Part shown: positions 23,034-34,500 of the stretch, piece after piece
Layout: every line of letters starts with the position of its first letter
Numbering within the stretch: position 1 is the first letter of the stretch
Assembly (NCBI GenBank): GCA_017165825.1
Contig: CM029380.1
Span: 3,616,243 to 3,680,242 of the forward strand
From: Hepsetus odoe
Lineage: Eukaryota; Chordata; Actinopteri; Characiformes; Hepsetidae
Direction: 5' to 3'
DNA: 64,000 bases
Made by a program: the position numbers and the translations under genes
The notes under the pieces: generated by a model
Database searches by the model: none
What the model was told of the DNA's origin: nothing
Seen by the model: only the letters and a program-made list of their open reading frames with translations

Positions 23034-23830
23034 CAGGGTTTGTGAAAGACAAGGAGGGAAATGGATAGTTCAAAACATGGAGTGAGAGAGTAAGAAAGAC
23101 AAGAAAAGAAGGGGGGAGTGAGTGAGAGGGAAAGAGAAAGAGAGCCAAAAAAAATGGAAAGGGTGAAAATGAGAGAGAGAGAGCAGTGAAAAGAAGGAGG
23201 GCAAAGGAAAACAAATTAACAAATGAGAGAGTCGAACACAAGGAAGCTAACAGTGGGAGAAAGAGAGAAAGGGGTGGAAAGAAAAAGAAGATAGGCAGAA
23301 AGGAAAAAGAGAAAAGGTGTAGGAGAAAAGGAAAGAAAAAAGTTACAGGAAGTGACAAGAAGAAAGAAAGGAGAGAAGTGAGATACACAGAGAGAGAGTA
23401 TAAAATAGAGGAAGGATAGGGAGAAAGAGAGAGTAATGGAGAAAGAGAAGAGATAAAAGAATGAGATGGGAAGGGAGAGGGGTGAAAGAAAGAGAACAAG
23501 AGACAAGAAGAGGAACCGAGTGAAAAACAGATTGATTGCAGAGAGGGAAAAAGGATCACAAAAAAGAGAGAATTGGAGACAGGAAATGTGGGATTGAGAG
23601 AAAGAGAAGGGATGAAGAGATAGCGGGAGAGAGAGAATAAGAAAGAGTCTTAAAGAAAGAATGAAGTCAAGGAGTCAGAGACAAGGAAAGAGGGAAAGAG
23701 ACAGAAGTAACTGGGAGAGAGAGAACAAGAGAGGGAGAAAGTATGAAATAGAGGGAGAACAGAGAAAGGAAAAGAGGGAAAGACTGTAGAACAGAGGAAG
23801 AAGAGTTGAAAAGAGAGCGAGAGAGTAATA
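22930..23830. repeat. ~0.9-kb polypurine (GA-rich) tract
   Basis: The + strand is overwhelmingly A and G, with (GA)n runs near 23000-23022 and only scattered pyrimidines. The 221-residue Ser/Phe/Leu-rich open frame on the other strand is a by-product. Confidence 0.95.
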
Positions 23831-24629
23831 GTAACAGCATAAGGTGCTCTTCAGTAAAGATACAGCAAGAGAATAAAGACCTATTCATAACCTCACTGTC
23901 TTTCCTCTGAATAAACGACAAAAAGAGAGCTGTTCTGCTGTAATAAAACCTACACAGTAGTTAAACACAGTCGTCTTATGTAGACTAATAAGCCGAGCAG
24001 GTGTTTTTTATCCAGGAAACGTGTAAAAGATCCTGTCGTTTTTGGAAACCAGCGGAGGAGTTTCTCTGTTCAGGCCTGCCGATCATGGAGCAGATGTTTT
24101 TCTTTTCGAACTGCTTTGTCATTCGCTGCTCTGTGAAACACAGTCTGGTCGTAATTACTCGGTGAGGCAGCGTATTAGCCTCAGTCTCCCACATGGACGA
24201 CCAGAGGGGACAGCGAGCTCTCCACTCTCCTTAGAATGAGTTAGTGTAGCATTTACAGTGGAAGACAGACGTGTCCTCAACAGCACAGTCACCCTTATGT
24301 CATGTCTCCCTGTCCTGTCATCCCAATTAGGTTTCTACCTGAGTGAAAATATCCAAGTAAGTAGTAGCTGCTGTTTGCTTTTTCTTCTTTCTTCTACCAT
24401 TCTGGTTGTCTTCTCGTTCTCTGGGAGGTCAGCTTTACTCTGCTCTGCTGGATTCATACTTAAACATCACACTGTCCCCACTGTGCCCGATGGATGAAAA
24501 TTTGATCCAAAAGCTAAATATTCAGATAATCGATAATATAGCTTAGTATCACTTAAGTTATCACTTAAGGCCTGTTCTCGTGGTCTTATTTTAGTTGATG
24601 CTAATTGCCACATGAATTAATAACAGTTG

Positions 24630-25080
24630 AACAGCTTTAATGGATTGCATGCGGCCATTAAAGTACAAGGGTGGTATAATTGCTGGGGTGGCCAAAAGTA
24701 TATGGACAATTTAGTTACTGAGTTGATAACAGGACATAGCAATGAATTCTTCAGTAGAAGTAGAGGGATGGGTCCTGAAGAGCTTGGTGACTGTCTTGAG
24801 ATACTTTTTTGAGATCGCCATTAAAATTATTGTATTAAAATCATAATTAGGGGTTTGGTTAAGTTTGATGGAGGAGGTATAATGGTCTGGGGTTGTTTTT
24901 CAGGATTTGGTCTCATCCATTTAGTCCCAGTGAACTGTAACTTAAGTGCAAAGACATACAAAAATATTTTAGACAATTATATGCTTCAACTCTGTGGCTT
25001 GTTTAAGGCCTTTCCCTGTTCCAGCATGTACCTGAACACCTAGTTAGATCCATAAATACATGGTTTGATGAGTGAATGCT
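24630..25080 (+). pseudogene. Tc1-like transposase relic
   Basis: Around 24855-24990 the translation reads GGGIMVWGCFSGFGLIHLVP and LSAKTYKNILDNYML, a typical catalytic-core segment of Tc1/mariner transposases. The following region is frameshifted. Neither a DNA-binding domain nor intact terminal repeats are seen, so it cannot be active. Confidence 0.8.
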
Positions 25081-25341
25081 CTCTGGCGGCCTCAGCCCGA
25101 CTGAGGACACTGATTGTGAACCAGGCCTTCTCTACTTCAAATGCTCTTTAACCGAAAACAGAAATTCCCACAGAGACACTCTCACCAAAAAGCACAACAA
25201 CAGTGACAAGTTTTATAACCTACTTTAACCCACTTTGCATTTTTAACTATGTGCTTTCCATTTCTGGGGCTCAAGACAAGGACACTCAGAAATCAAAATG
25301 TTTCTTTTTTCAGCCATTCAGAGGTAAACAAGCTCTGAAGC

Positions 25342-25570
25342 AGCAGTCCACTAGGCTTAATGGTTAAGGACTAGACCCCAGGATTGGAGGGTTTGTGGGT
25401 TCGAATCCAGGACCAGTAGATTGCTCTGAGGTGCCAGGTAATGTCCCCAACACTGCACCCCGGGTGCCAGATATGACTGCCCACTGCTGCGTGGTGTGTG
25501 TGTGTTAAATACATTTTGTTGTGGTTCCCTGTGTGTCGTTCACAATGGCAAATGGTCACTTTCACTTCAC
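25342..25570 (+). mobile_element. SINE family A copy
   Basis: Family words CTAGGCTTAATGGTTAAGGA and GGTTCGAATCCAGG, and the terminal GGTCACTTTCACTTCAC, occur in order. Confidence 0.8.
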
Positions 25571-26490
25571 TATGCTTTGGATCATTGTCTTAGCAACCCA
25601 AATACCCTTGAGCTTCACATCATCGATGATTGCACATTCTCCTTTGGTACTTTCTAAAACAGAGTTGGGTTCATCATTTCCTCTATCATGGCAAATCTTG
25701 GACAATCCATGTTCCACTTGCTTAGCTTTGCTTAACACTCCCTCTTGCACACCATTATCGCTCTGTCTCTTTCTAACCGTGAACACCAACGATAACCAAC
25801 ACTGAGACAAGCCTTCAGCTCTTTAGATGTTCTTCAGGGTTCTTCTGTGAGTTCTTGGATGAGCTTTCTGCTGTGAAGTCATTTTTGAAGAGATTTAGGG
25901 ATATAAAAATATAGAGGAAATCAGGGGGTGAATACTTCTACACATCACCTTGCATGCCTTTGCCTCAACCCAGCCAAAGAAAACACACCCAGTGCACATT
26001 CTGCTGTGACGTACGATTGTGAAAGCGACTGTGGAAAATAATTGCAGTCAGCTTAGGTAATTGCAATCCTCTCAAATGATTGCGACAGGCCGAGTCACAG
26101 TTATTACATAGTCGCCTGATTGCAATTATTTAAGCTGCAGTTATTTTTATATTTAGTTATTTATATTGTCTTAACAAACAGAATGTGAGTGTGTTTTCAG
26201 AATGTAAATTATGGAAAAAGAAAATAATTTTTAACTTTAAAAAACAACACAAGTTCAGACTACAGTTAAAAACAGTTTTCTGCAATTTGGAAAACTATTC
26301 ATTATTTCTCAACAAAATTTGAGGCAGGCCAAGTTTTCGATTGTGAACAATCAAATATTATCAGTTTTCAAATTTCTTGGACTCAAACTACAGGAAATGT
26401 TTAACTGTATGAATATTGTATGGCCAGAGGCAGTTAACAGAGTAATTAATTACATTTTAGAGGATCATTCCTCTATTGGGCAGTCTTTTC

Positions 26491-26674
26491 TGTGGTGGTC
26501 TAGTTGTAAGATACTCGCCTATGGACCAAGAGGTTGCAGGTTCGAGTCCCACCTCCAGCACCACCACTGTTGGGTTCCTAAGCAAAATCCTCAGCCCCAA
26601 TTGGGACTGTCCCTGTAATCAGGAACTGGAAGCCGATTTGAAGAAAAGTGTCTGATAAATGCTGTATATGTAAC
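26491..26674 (+). mobile_element. SINE family B copy, diverged
   Basis: It has GTGGTCTAGTTGTAAGATAC, GGTTCGAGTCCC and GGACTGTCCCTGTAATCAGG in the same order as the copy at 10902-11104. The tail is decayed (AAGTGTCTGATAAATGC). Confidence 0.8.
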
Positions 26675-27805
26675 TTGCCATCAAAATACTGGCGCAAAAA
26701 ATTGCATTTGAATATTTTTTCCCAAATTATTCAGCCTGAATAAAAACTGCATTTGATTCTAAACTGCTTCCATTTACAGCATTTCTCGTCCCCAGTAGTT
26801 TGCCCTCCGAAAGAGTGCAACCAGTTTACACACGTATATTGATTTTAATTCAGGACATAAACAGAAAACTCTGGCGTTTGTTCGTCAACTGAAGGCATGT
26901 TTTGCTTCCTCTTGTGCGGTAGTTCGTTAATAAACCAGGCTGAGAGACGGGTCAGCAGGGGTGTAATCTCCCCAGTGACCCTACGGAGCGGCTCTGCGAG
27001 TGAGTTGGACTCAATCACAATAGAGGTTTAGTGTGAGGAGGCTTCTGATATGGCCTTTGTGTCTCCCAGTTCATTTGTGCATGTCCTTGAAAAAGCACAC
27101 GCCGTCTGACAGCGCTATTCTTCTGCCTTACATTCAAGATAATCAGGTTTGTTCATGTTCATTTGGCCTTGTGCTTCTATTCTGAGTCAGCTGAATGACA
27201 CTAGCAGGTTCTGAACTTAAAATGTAATTATATTTTGCAGATTGTTTTACAGTAAAACCCCAAAAAGGAAACTCAGACGTGAAACATCAGCAGCTCTCGG
27301 ACTCACTTTTTGAGTCCAGGGATCCAAAATCAGGTCAATATGGTTGCTGTTGGAAAAAACCCTCCTGTCTTAAAATAAAAAGCGAAAATCTTTTTCATTT
27401 GCAAGTTATTCTAAAAAGATGAGCTTAGATTTTATGCCTAAGATTGTTTATTAGTTTGTTCATTAAGCAAATTAAGCATAATATAGTCCAGGTAGTGTTT
27501 CAGTAGTAATACATTGGTGGATGATGTATTGCTACTCTCCAAACAGCAGGAGGGAGATCATTTCTTTCTCAATGTGAAATTGAAAGAATTGTTATCAGGC
27601 ATTTCATAAAACACATTTTTTGATTTAGGACAGTATGTAGTGACCATTGTTTTGCTACAGCAAAACTGAAAATGTTACCAATTAATATGATCCTGTTTCA
27701 ATTTTCACTTTATTACACCAGTATATGTCCACCCATCCTGACAGAAATTATTATTATTATTATTATTATCATCAGTTATAAGCAGCACTTTAGTCTTGTG
27801 GAAAC

Positions 27806-27869
27806 GGATGATCCGCTGAGGCGACCCCTTAACGGCTGCCGCCGAAAGAAAAAGAAGAAGAAGAAGATT
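27806..27869 (+). mobile_element. RTE-like LINE 3' tail with (GAA)n
   Basis: GATCCGCTGAGGCGACCCCT and TAACGGCTGCCGCCGAAAG are followed by AAG repeats, the 3' end of the same LINE family as at 36165-36198. An (ATT)n run lies just upstream at 27748-27770. Confidence 0.7.
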
Positions 27870-28021
27870 AACAGTACTGTCTTTTCTTGAGCCACCCCTC
27901 ATGTCTCTATATTTTGCTGTTACAATTTGGGTGCAAAAATAATATTTAATGTCTGTGAAACTGTCTTATCTTTTGCATATTGAGTCAATTAAATGAAAGA
28001 AACAAACATTTTACTGCTCCT

Positions 28022-28165
28022 GGCTGCAAAGTATCTAAAGATACAAGGTTCTAGATAAAAGGGTTCTACTCAGCATTCAGCATCAGCAGTAAATGAATCA
28101 CCTGATCATCTGGAATCATCTGCACCTGTTTCTTCCCTACTTCATGTTTTAAGTTAGACGCTCTG
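28022..28165. mobile_element. family D repeat fragment
   Basis: It shares GCATCAGCAGTAAATGAATC and CACCTGATCATCTGGAATCA with the copy at 20735-21160. It is truncated before the 69-bp duplicated part. Confidence 0.65.
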
Positions 28166-28394
28166 CATTTGGCCCACAGTGTAGCAGTGAGCCGCCGTAT
28201 CCAGCACCCAAGGGTACCTCTGGGCAAGCTAACGACCTCCTGATTATGAGTCTAGTCCCCAACCTAATTATGCATTCAACTGTTAATAGTAATTACTGTC
28301 CATGTGAAATATTAATATATTGGATGCTTATTGAATGATGGACGCCACAAAGTGTCTGCTTGGTAGCAAATTCATTTTGTTTTTCTCTCCCCAG

Positions 28395-28443
28395 GTGTGT
28401 GTTGATTGGAGTTGTCTAAGCCCTGCCAGAGGAAGTTTATAGG
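28395..28443 (+). other. mef2a: candidate third noncoding exon of mef2a
   Basis: A 49-nt segment between acceptor CTCTCCCCAG and donor GGTAAATG. Size and placement, 1.7 kb before the coding start exon, suit a small 5' UTR exon. No protein-coding signal is expected or seen. It could equally be chance. Confidence 0.35.
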
Positions 28444-30182
28444 GTAAATGTAGATGCTGAAGATGGTCTTCTGAACCCTGCAGCTTATGTCATGTGAGAT
28501 ACAGCACTTTTACACAAACGTTCTTGCACAAACACACACATGTGTGAGCTCATTAACAGAAACACAGGCTTTTTTCATTTTGAGTGGTTGGGCGGATGAC
28601 AATATCAGAGGTGTGAACAACACTAACGGGGCTTTGTTCTCTTCACTGAGATACTTCACTTTGTTCTCTTCGTATGTGATATCAGCTAATATTTTCACTC
28701 GATTTGAACTGAAACTGAACTTTTTTTCAGTTTCTTCAACCTCCTGTTACTCCCTGTTTGGATATTGCGCACAAAATATTGTACAGTCTTCTGCAAATGA
28801 ATCCTGGAAATCATGTTATGCATTGACTAATTGTCTTAAATCTCCGTTCCATTGCAAGGCTCGCTCCAACACACCCTGCTGAACTTGGTTGGCCTTATTA
28901 ACGGTATCTAACACGTTGCCCTGGTAACTGAGGAGATGAGAGGGAAGGTGTGAAAGCTGCTGAGACAGAAGCTGTTGTTTCTTCTTCTTGCGCTCCGAGA
29001 AACGATCTCTTCTGTTCGAACTCAAGACCAAGAAAAAATAACATTCACCAAGAGCCAAGTGTTAATACTTCCAAATATAGCCCACTGTTTTCATCTGACA
29101 TTTTCAATTATTTTTAGGGCACAGCAAATTCGCACAGAAATCCTGGGAACAATAATTACTGGGGAACAATGGAGAGGCCACAAGATTCACTGCGTGGGAT
29201 GTCGCAGTTTTTTTTTTTTTTTTTTTTTTTTACACGAGGTTGAGCTGCTTGAGAAGAAAACGACATATTGTATTGTTGGCTCTGTGCTGATTATGTAAGC
29301 CCAGGTCCACTCTCGGTTGGACGAACTCGTTCTGCTCGTTGAAGGAGGCCATTGTAAAGCTTTGCTTTGGTTTTCACAACGCCTGGCGAGATGGAAGGAC
29401 CCATTGACTTCCACGCACAAGCTGGATCTCAGCTTTCTGCCGTAGTGATGAAGTTCAGTTTCATTTCAAGCACAAAATTGTTCCATTAATAGGCCTGGCC
29501 TAATTCTGTGGTTCAGGCCACAATCTCATTTTCCACTCACCCCAAAAGCTGAGCCCAGACACGGTGACAGGACATGTTTGGGCTCTGAAGTTCAGCGCTG
29601 CATATAATTTAAATGAAACTTTCTTTTGTTCATTCTATTTACAGCCCGCACTGCTTTACTGGTTCCTAAAGTTTACCAGAAAAGACTGGAAAAGCAGCCT
29701 TTAGTTTTTATGCGGCGAAACTTTGGAACACACTACTAATGAACATCCATCAGAAAAGAACGATTATGAAAACCATCTGAAAACATTTTTAAGCAAAGCT
29801 TTCTGTTAATAAATAATTATTTTCTTCATTATTATTACTCACGATTATATTTTGTCTTTATATATTTTAAGATGACTTCATTTTCCTAGCGTCATTATTT
29901 AAAAAAGGAACAATTGATCATTGACATTATCATTATTATTGTTATACTCTTTTTGGAATAAATACCTGCTTTTATATCTGTAAATATTGTTGATGTTTGT
30001 CACAGGCCAGTTCATTAAAAATGAGCTTGGGAGTGAATTCAGTATGAACTGGGAAATGAACGATTCGTTTGGAACCCAACAGTGTTGTTGAGCTACATGA
30101 ACTCTTAAAAAGGCAGAGACGAAATAGGCCTTTCCATGATGTGCCTGAATTAATGAACGTGTTTTTTATTGTTTTTCCACAG
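28444..30182 (+). other. mef2a 5' intron 3 (inferred)
   Basis: The interval contains a 24-T run (29208-29231) and a LINE ORF C-terminal relic (about 29690-29815). The 131-residue open frame at 28487 has no recognised domain. Confidence 0.4.
29690..29815 (+). pseudogene. LINE reverse-transcriptase ORF C-terminal relic
   Basis: Translation gives AAFSFYAAKLWNTLLMNIHQ and, after a frameshift, NHLKTFLSKAF. This resembles the C-terminal motif (AFSxxAPKLWNSLP ... FKxxLKTxLF) of L2/Rex-type fish LINEs. Confidence 0.55.
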
Positions 30183-30371
30183 AGTTTGGAGCCACGGAAA
30201 AGAATGAGAAAGTCTATTTTCTGACAACGTTTAAGCGGACAAAAGCGTTCGCAGAACAGTCTTCTCTGAGCTCAAGCCGTTGTTTGGGTTTTTGAAAAAA
30301 GGAAGGAGGCGGTGAGAATGGGACGTAAGAAGATCCAGATCACGCGCATTGTCGACGAAAGGAACCGACAG
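30183..30371 (+). CDS. mef2a: mef2a coding exon 1 with 5' UTR part
   Basis: Acceptor TTTTTCCACAG precedes 135 nt of 5' UTR; the ATG at 30318-30320 opens residues 1-18 (MGRKKIQITRIVDERNRQ). Donor GTGGGA. Residue 12 is Val where vertebrate MEF2A, C and D usually have Met. An upstream ORF of six codons lies at 30204-30224. Confidence 0.94.
30204..30224 (+). promoter_or_regulatory. mef2a: short upstream ORF in mef2a 5' UTR
   Basis: ATG at 30204-30206 opens MRKSIF and stops at TGA 30222-30224, 93 bases before the main ATG. It is fully contained in the exon, so it is present in any transcript that includes this exon from its acceptor. Confidence 0.5.
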
Positions 30372-31265
30372 GTGGGAGCAGCCGTTGTAGAACCAGGGAT
30401 TTACACTGACGTGAAAGTGACTATTTGCCGTGAAACAAAGAAATGCATTAGTTGCTTTTCATCCTCAAACCATGCAGCAGTGGGCAGGCATATCCAGTGC
30501 CTGGGGAGCAGTGACGGTGACAGTACCTTGCTCAGGAGTACCTTAGGGCAGCCTACTGATCTGGGATTCGAACCCACAATCCTGGGGCAGCAGGTTGACA
30601 CATTTTTAGTGATATTTTTTGTTTGACTATAGATCTTTTAGTGTAAGTTAGAAACAAGGAAAGGAACAAAACTTTGGCTCGTCATGCTGATCCCTAACAT
30701 CTGGAATGAGTGGACAATTGTGCAAATTAGATTTTATGGCCAAATTTCCAATGTCTAGTAGTAGTTCCTAACATTGTTTTCTAGGAAAGTGCTTGAGGAA
30801 AGAGCTCGGTTTGATACAAGCCTTGCAAAACTAACGCATTACATTTCTGTTTACATTTACTCATTTAGCAGACACTTTTACCCGAGCGGCTCACAAGCGT
30901 TCAAGCTAGAGTGAAGAAAGAGCTTTACACGAACAACAAATGCCGCTTAAACTGAAAATGGCATAAAATATTTCAGAAAGACATTAAGATGTATAAAAAG
31001 TGCAGTGGAGTGTGATCAATGATGATTAAGAAGTGAAAAGTGCAAGTTAGTTGTGTAAAGAAAGAATCAAGATTCAGATATTAAACATATCTTGAATTTT
31101 GAGGGGGGAAAACTAATTTTTTACCAAGCCATGCCTTTAATAATGAAAGTCCGATGCATATAAGACACTGAGCAGAAATATTTATCTGTAAAAATGCTTT
31201 CAGTAAGAGCAGATTTTTGTTTACTGACCACAGTTGTTAACCTGGCTGGTGAAGTTGTGAGGCAG

Positions 31266-31338
<73 letters not shown>

Positions 31339-31484
31339 CTCTGGGAGGCCACACACTGAAGCGCTTGTCCTGTGTCTCACTGGACTTGCCGTCCCTGTGG
31401 TGTGGTTGCAGTAATTAGAAGAGTCTTGGGCTCTGCATCTCTCGTTAACCAGCAGAGTCAGTCTGAGGAAGCAAACAGCCTCAG

Positions 31485-31526
<42 letters not shown>

Positions 31527-34500
31527 ACCCCTGATGGCCATCACTCAAGCTGAAGCCGCAAAGTTAGGCTGGAATTTCTGCCCCATGCTCTAAATATAAA
31601 CCCTCGCACCAGCACAACAAGCCATATCTTGTCTGGAACAGTTCTTGTTTGCTGTATTATGTGCTCAGTGCACACTGTGGCCTTTTTCTTTCAATTATTT
31701 GACATTTGCACATAGGCTAGTCGCAGGCGAGGGTTTATTTCTATCTCTGAGCTCGCAGGGACTTTCACAGACATTCACTCATGCTGGGCTGGCACTTTTT
31801 CACGGTGCCACGTGAGGTGATGGTGCACGGCTTAAGCCTTGTATGTAGTTTTGAAATCAGGTGCAGCGAAGCACATTTTAAGTGACCAGGTTGGAAGAAG
31901 GTAACAGTTACTTCAGTAAGATTGCACTTTCTAGTTGAGCCTTCTTATAGTGGTACTGTATATGACTTTATTTAATAATCTTTTACAGAAATGACCCAGG
32001 CATGTTCATCATTCTGCAGCTTTACACCCAGCAGCAAAAATCAAACGTACCTCAAGGATCCTGAATTACTGAGTCCAAGAATTTGGAAGAGTAGGAACTA
32101 TGCTTGTAGAGAAACCCTCACTAAAGCATTGAATGCTTTGAATTTGCATGTTTTTCTTACGTATTTTTTCATTTTTATATGAATCAAATATATCATGTGA
32201 ACCTAGTTTTTCCAGAAATACCAGACAGTTACGTTATAATCTAAATGATTTTACAGCTCTGAGGACCGTATACTCTGTTATAGTGTCTGGAGCAGCCTAG
32301 TAGCCTAGTTTTTAGGGACTAGGCCCTTGGATCAGAAGATCATGGATTCGAAACCCTTATCAGTAGGTTGCCCTGAAAGAGGAACTGTTCCCATCACTGC
32401 TCCCTGGGTGCTTTCAATAGCAACCCGCTGCTGCATGTGTGTATGGGTGGATTTCATTGTGGTTCACTGTGTGCTGTGCTGTGTTTCACAATGACAAGTT
32501 TTCACTTTCACTTTCACTTGTACATTCACAGCCATTTACTGTGCACAATCTTCACTGATTCTACTCTTGTCTTATGAGTTAGAACACTTTTCATGCATTT
32601 AGATGTAGCTTTTAGAAGCATTTAGAAGTTCGGGCAACAATTAATGAAACAATGAATTGTTTAATTGCTAAGTGTTGTAAGTAGCTTTTCAAGTAATTAT
32701 TCATGTAATAACTTACTGTGAGGGGGCTTTGAGAGGAACTGACGCCTGGTTCTCATCACCCTCTGCAAATTTGAGAGTCAGAAACTCACTCTGGAATGGA
32801 GCATTTCACATCAGATCAGCCTGAATGGCTCTTTTTACATCTTAGCCATTTCATTCTGCAGGCGTGTTTGTTGAATTCCCCTTTAACATGAAGTCAGTTC
32901 ATTTTTTTTCCAGTGTGGTTGAGGCCACTCTCAAAATCCTGCATTTATAAAGTAATGACATCCCTTCACAGCAGTAATGACAGCAGCAGCCCTGCTCAGA
33001 TGGTAATGTTCCCCGCTAAGCTGTGTGCAGCTCTCTGCAGGCTGGTGTTCAGCAGTGAAGTGGCGGAAGGTTTAGAATTCCTTGGGGAGGGGTGATAATT
33101 GGCAGAGAACATGACGAGATCTGGCAACCCTGACAGCTGGGCTCTTTCAACCCGCTATGAACGAAGGAAGGGAACTGTGCTCTCATGACTTTCCTAACGT
33201 GGCCTTTAGGTTTTCAAAAGGGGGTCATAACATCTCCAAGGTCAAAACTGCACAGCTAGTATGTAGAACACGATGGACCTACACCAAAAAATAGAATTTT
33301 ACACAAGCATGCCATCGTTCAAGGTATGTCAAGTGCCTGAAATGGGCATCAATAGGTAGTTAACAAGTATATATACATATAAAATAAGAATCTCATCCCT
33401 TTGAAATCGCAAAATATCTGCTTATGTGGTTCCAGAGACTGTATGACACTGTAATTTATAAATATGGTTAAAAGTGCATACAAAATTTAGAATTCAAATT
33501 GCAGACACTGCTGTTTTATAGGTTTGAACACACTTTTGTCCATGAACCCCCATGACTTTTTAGCTACCCAAGCCTTGTATCTCTGGAACCAGCTAAAGGC
33601 TCCAAACATATCTTGGCTGATCAGCTGTGTTTGGAGTGAAAAACATTTATAGTAAAAGGAAATCTATATAAATTTCCTTTTTAGCCAAACTAGCCTGTTG
33701 AGTATCTGCTTTCTGAACAAGTTTCTAAGCAGCCATGTTGAGCAGTGTGACTGTGGATAAGCCCACGTTATAGCTTCATTTTTGCCTTATAATATTCATG
33801 TTGTTTGCTTTCTAGGTAACCTTCACCAAGAGGAAGTTTGGCCTAATGAAGAAGGCCTACGAGCTGAGCGTGCTGTGTGACTGTGAGATAGCCCTCATTA
33901 TCTTCAACAGCTCCAACAAGCTCTTCCAGTACGCCAGCACCGATATGGACAAGGTACTGCTGAAATACACGGAGTACAATGAGCCTCATGAGAGCAGGAC
34001 CAACTCAGACATTGTGGAGGTGAGAGGATGCTGAACAACTTGAGCAACATGAAAACTCAGCAATATTGTTTTTAATTTCGATTAAATTGGCATTTCTTCC
34101 TTTCTGAAGTTGAAGGTTGTTGCTGGGAATGATGTCACTCCTGAGTTGACTTGCATTCCAGTACAGCAAGTTGGAAAACCAAGTATATTTATTTAGAATT
34201 CATATGTTTATTTACACAAGAGACTTTTTTGGAACAGGACTGCCTTTTCAAAAGTCACATAAACTGAAAGTTATTCACATTTACAGTTTTAACATTTACC
34301 ATTTAACATTTAAGTATATAAAGATCTGAGAGCAATAAAAACACCAGTTTGACAAAATGGATAATGTTTCAGGGCAAATAGAAATATATCCTACTTTCCC
34401 TTACCAAACCCTACCTAAATATTAGAATAATAGAGTTGTTTGTATTATTTTAATAACCAATCGTTTTTTAGGGACTGAAGAAGGTGGGGTTTGCCAGCCA

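Larger units (their letters stand above)
16466..28394 (+). other. mef2a 5' intron 2 (inferred), about 12 kb
   Basis: The interval holds DNA-transposon debris (17365-17770, 20735-21160), a family C SINE with expanded TG (22440-22675), a 0.9-kb polypurine tract (22930-23830), a Tc1 transposase relic (24630-25080), SINE copies (25342-25570, 26491-26674) and a LINE tail (27806-27869). No coding exon is recognised. Confidence 0.45.
30372..33815 (+). other. mef2a intron after coding exon 1
   Basis: It holds SINE A copies (30411-30597, 32291-32519), an L2-type tail (30850-30902), (TG)n at 31269-31336, (TC)n at 31483-31525 and a MEF2-site-like motif at 31590-31599. No exon is recognised in the remainder. 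Confidence 0.6.

Noticed and set aside
22894..23559. 221-residue open frame on the minus strand
   Set aside because: It is the translation of the polypurine tract: almost only Ser, Phe, Leu and Pro, with no exon borders and no family resemblance.
28487..28882. 131-residue open frame as a gene or exon
   Set aside because: It is low-complexity Ser/Phe/Cys-rich sequence without exon borders, in a mef2a 5' intron. No family was recognised.
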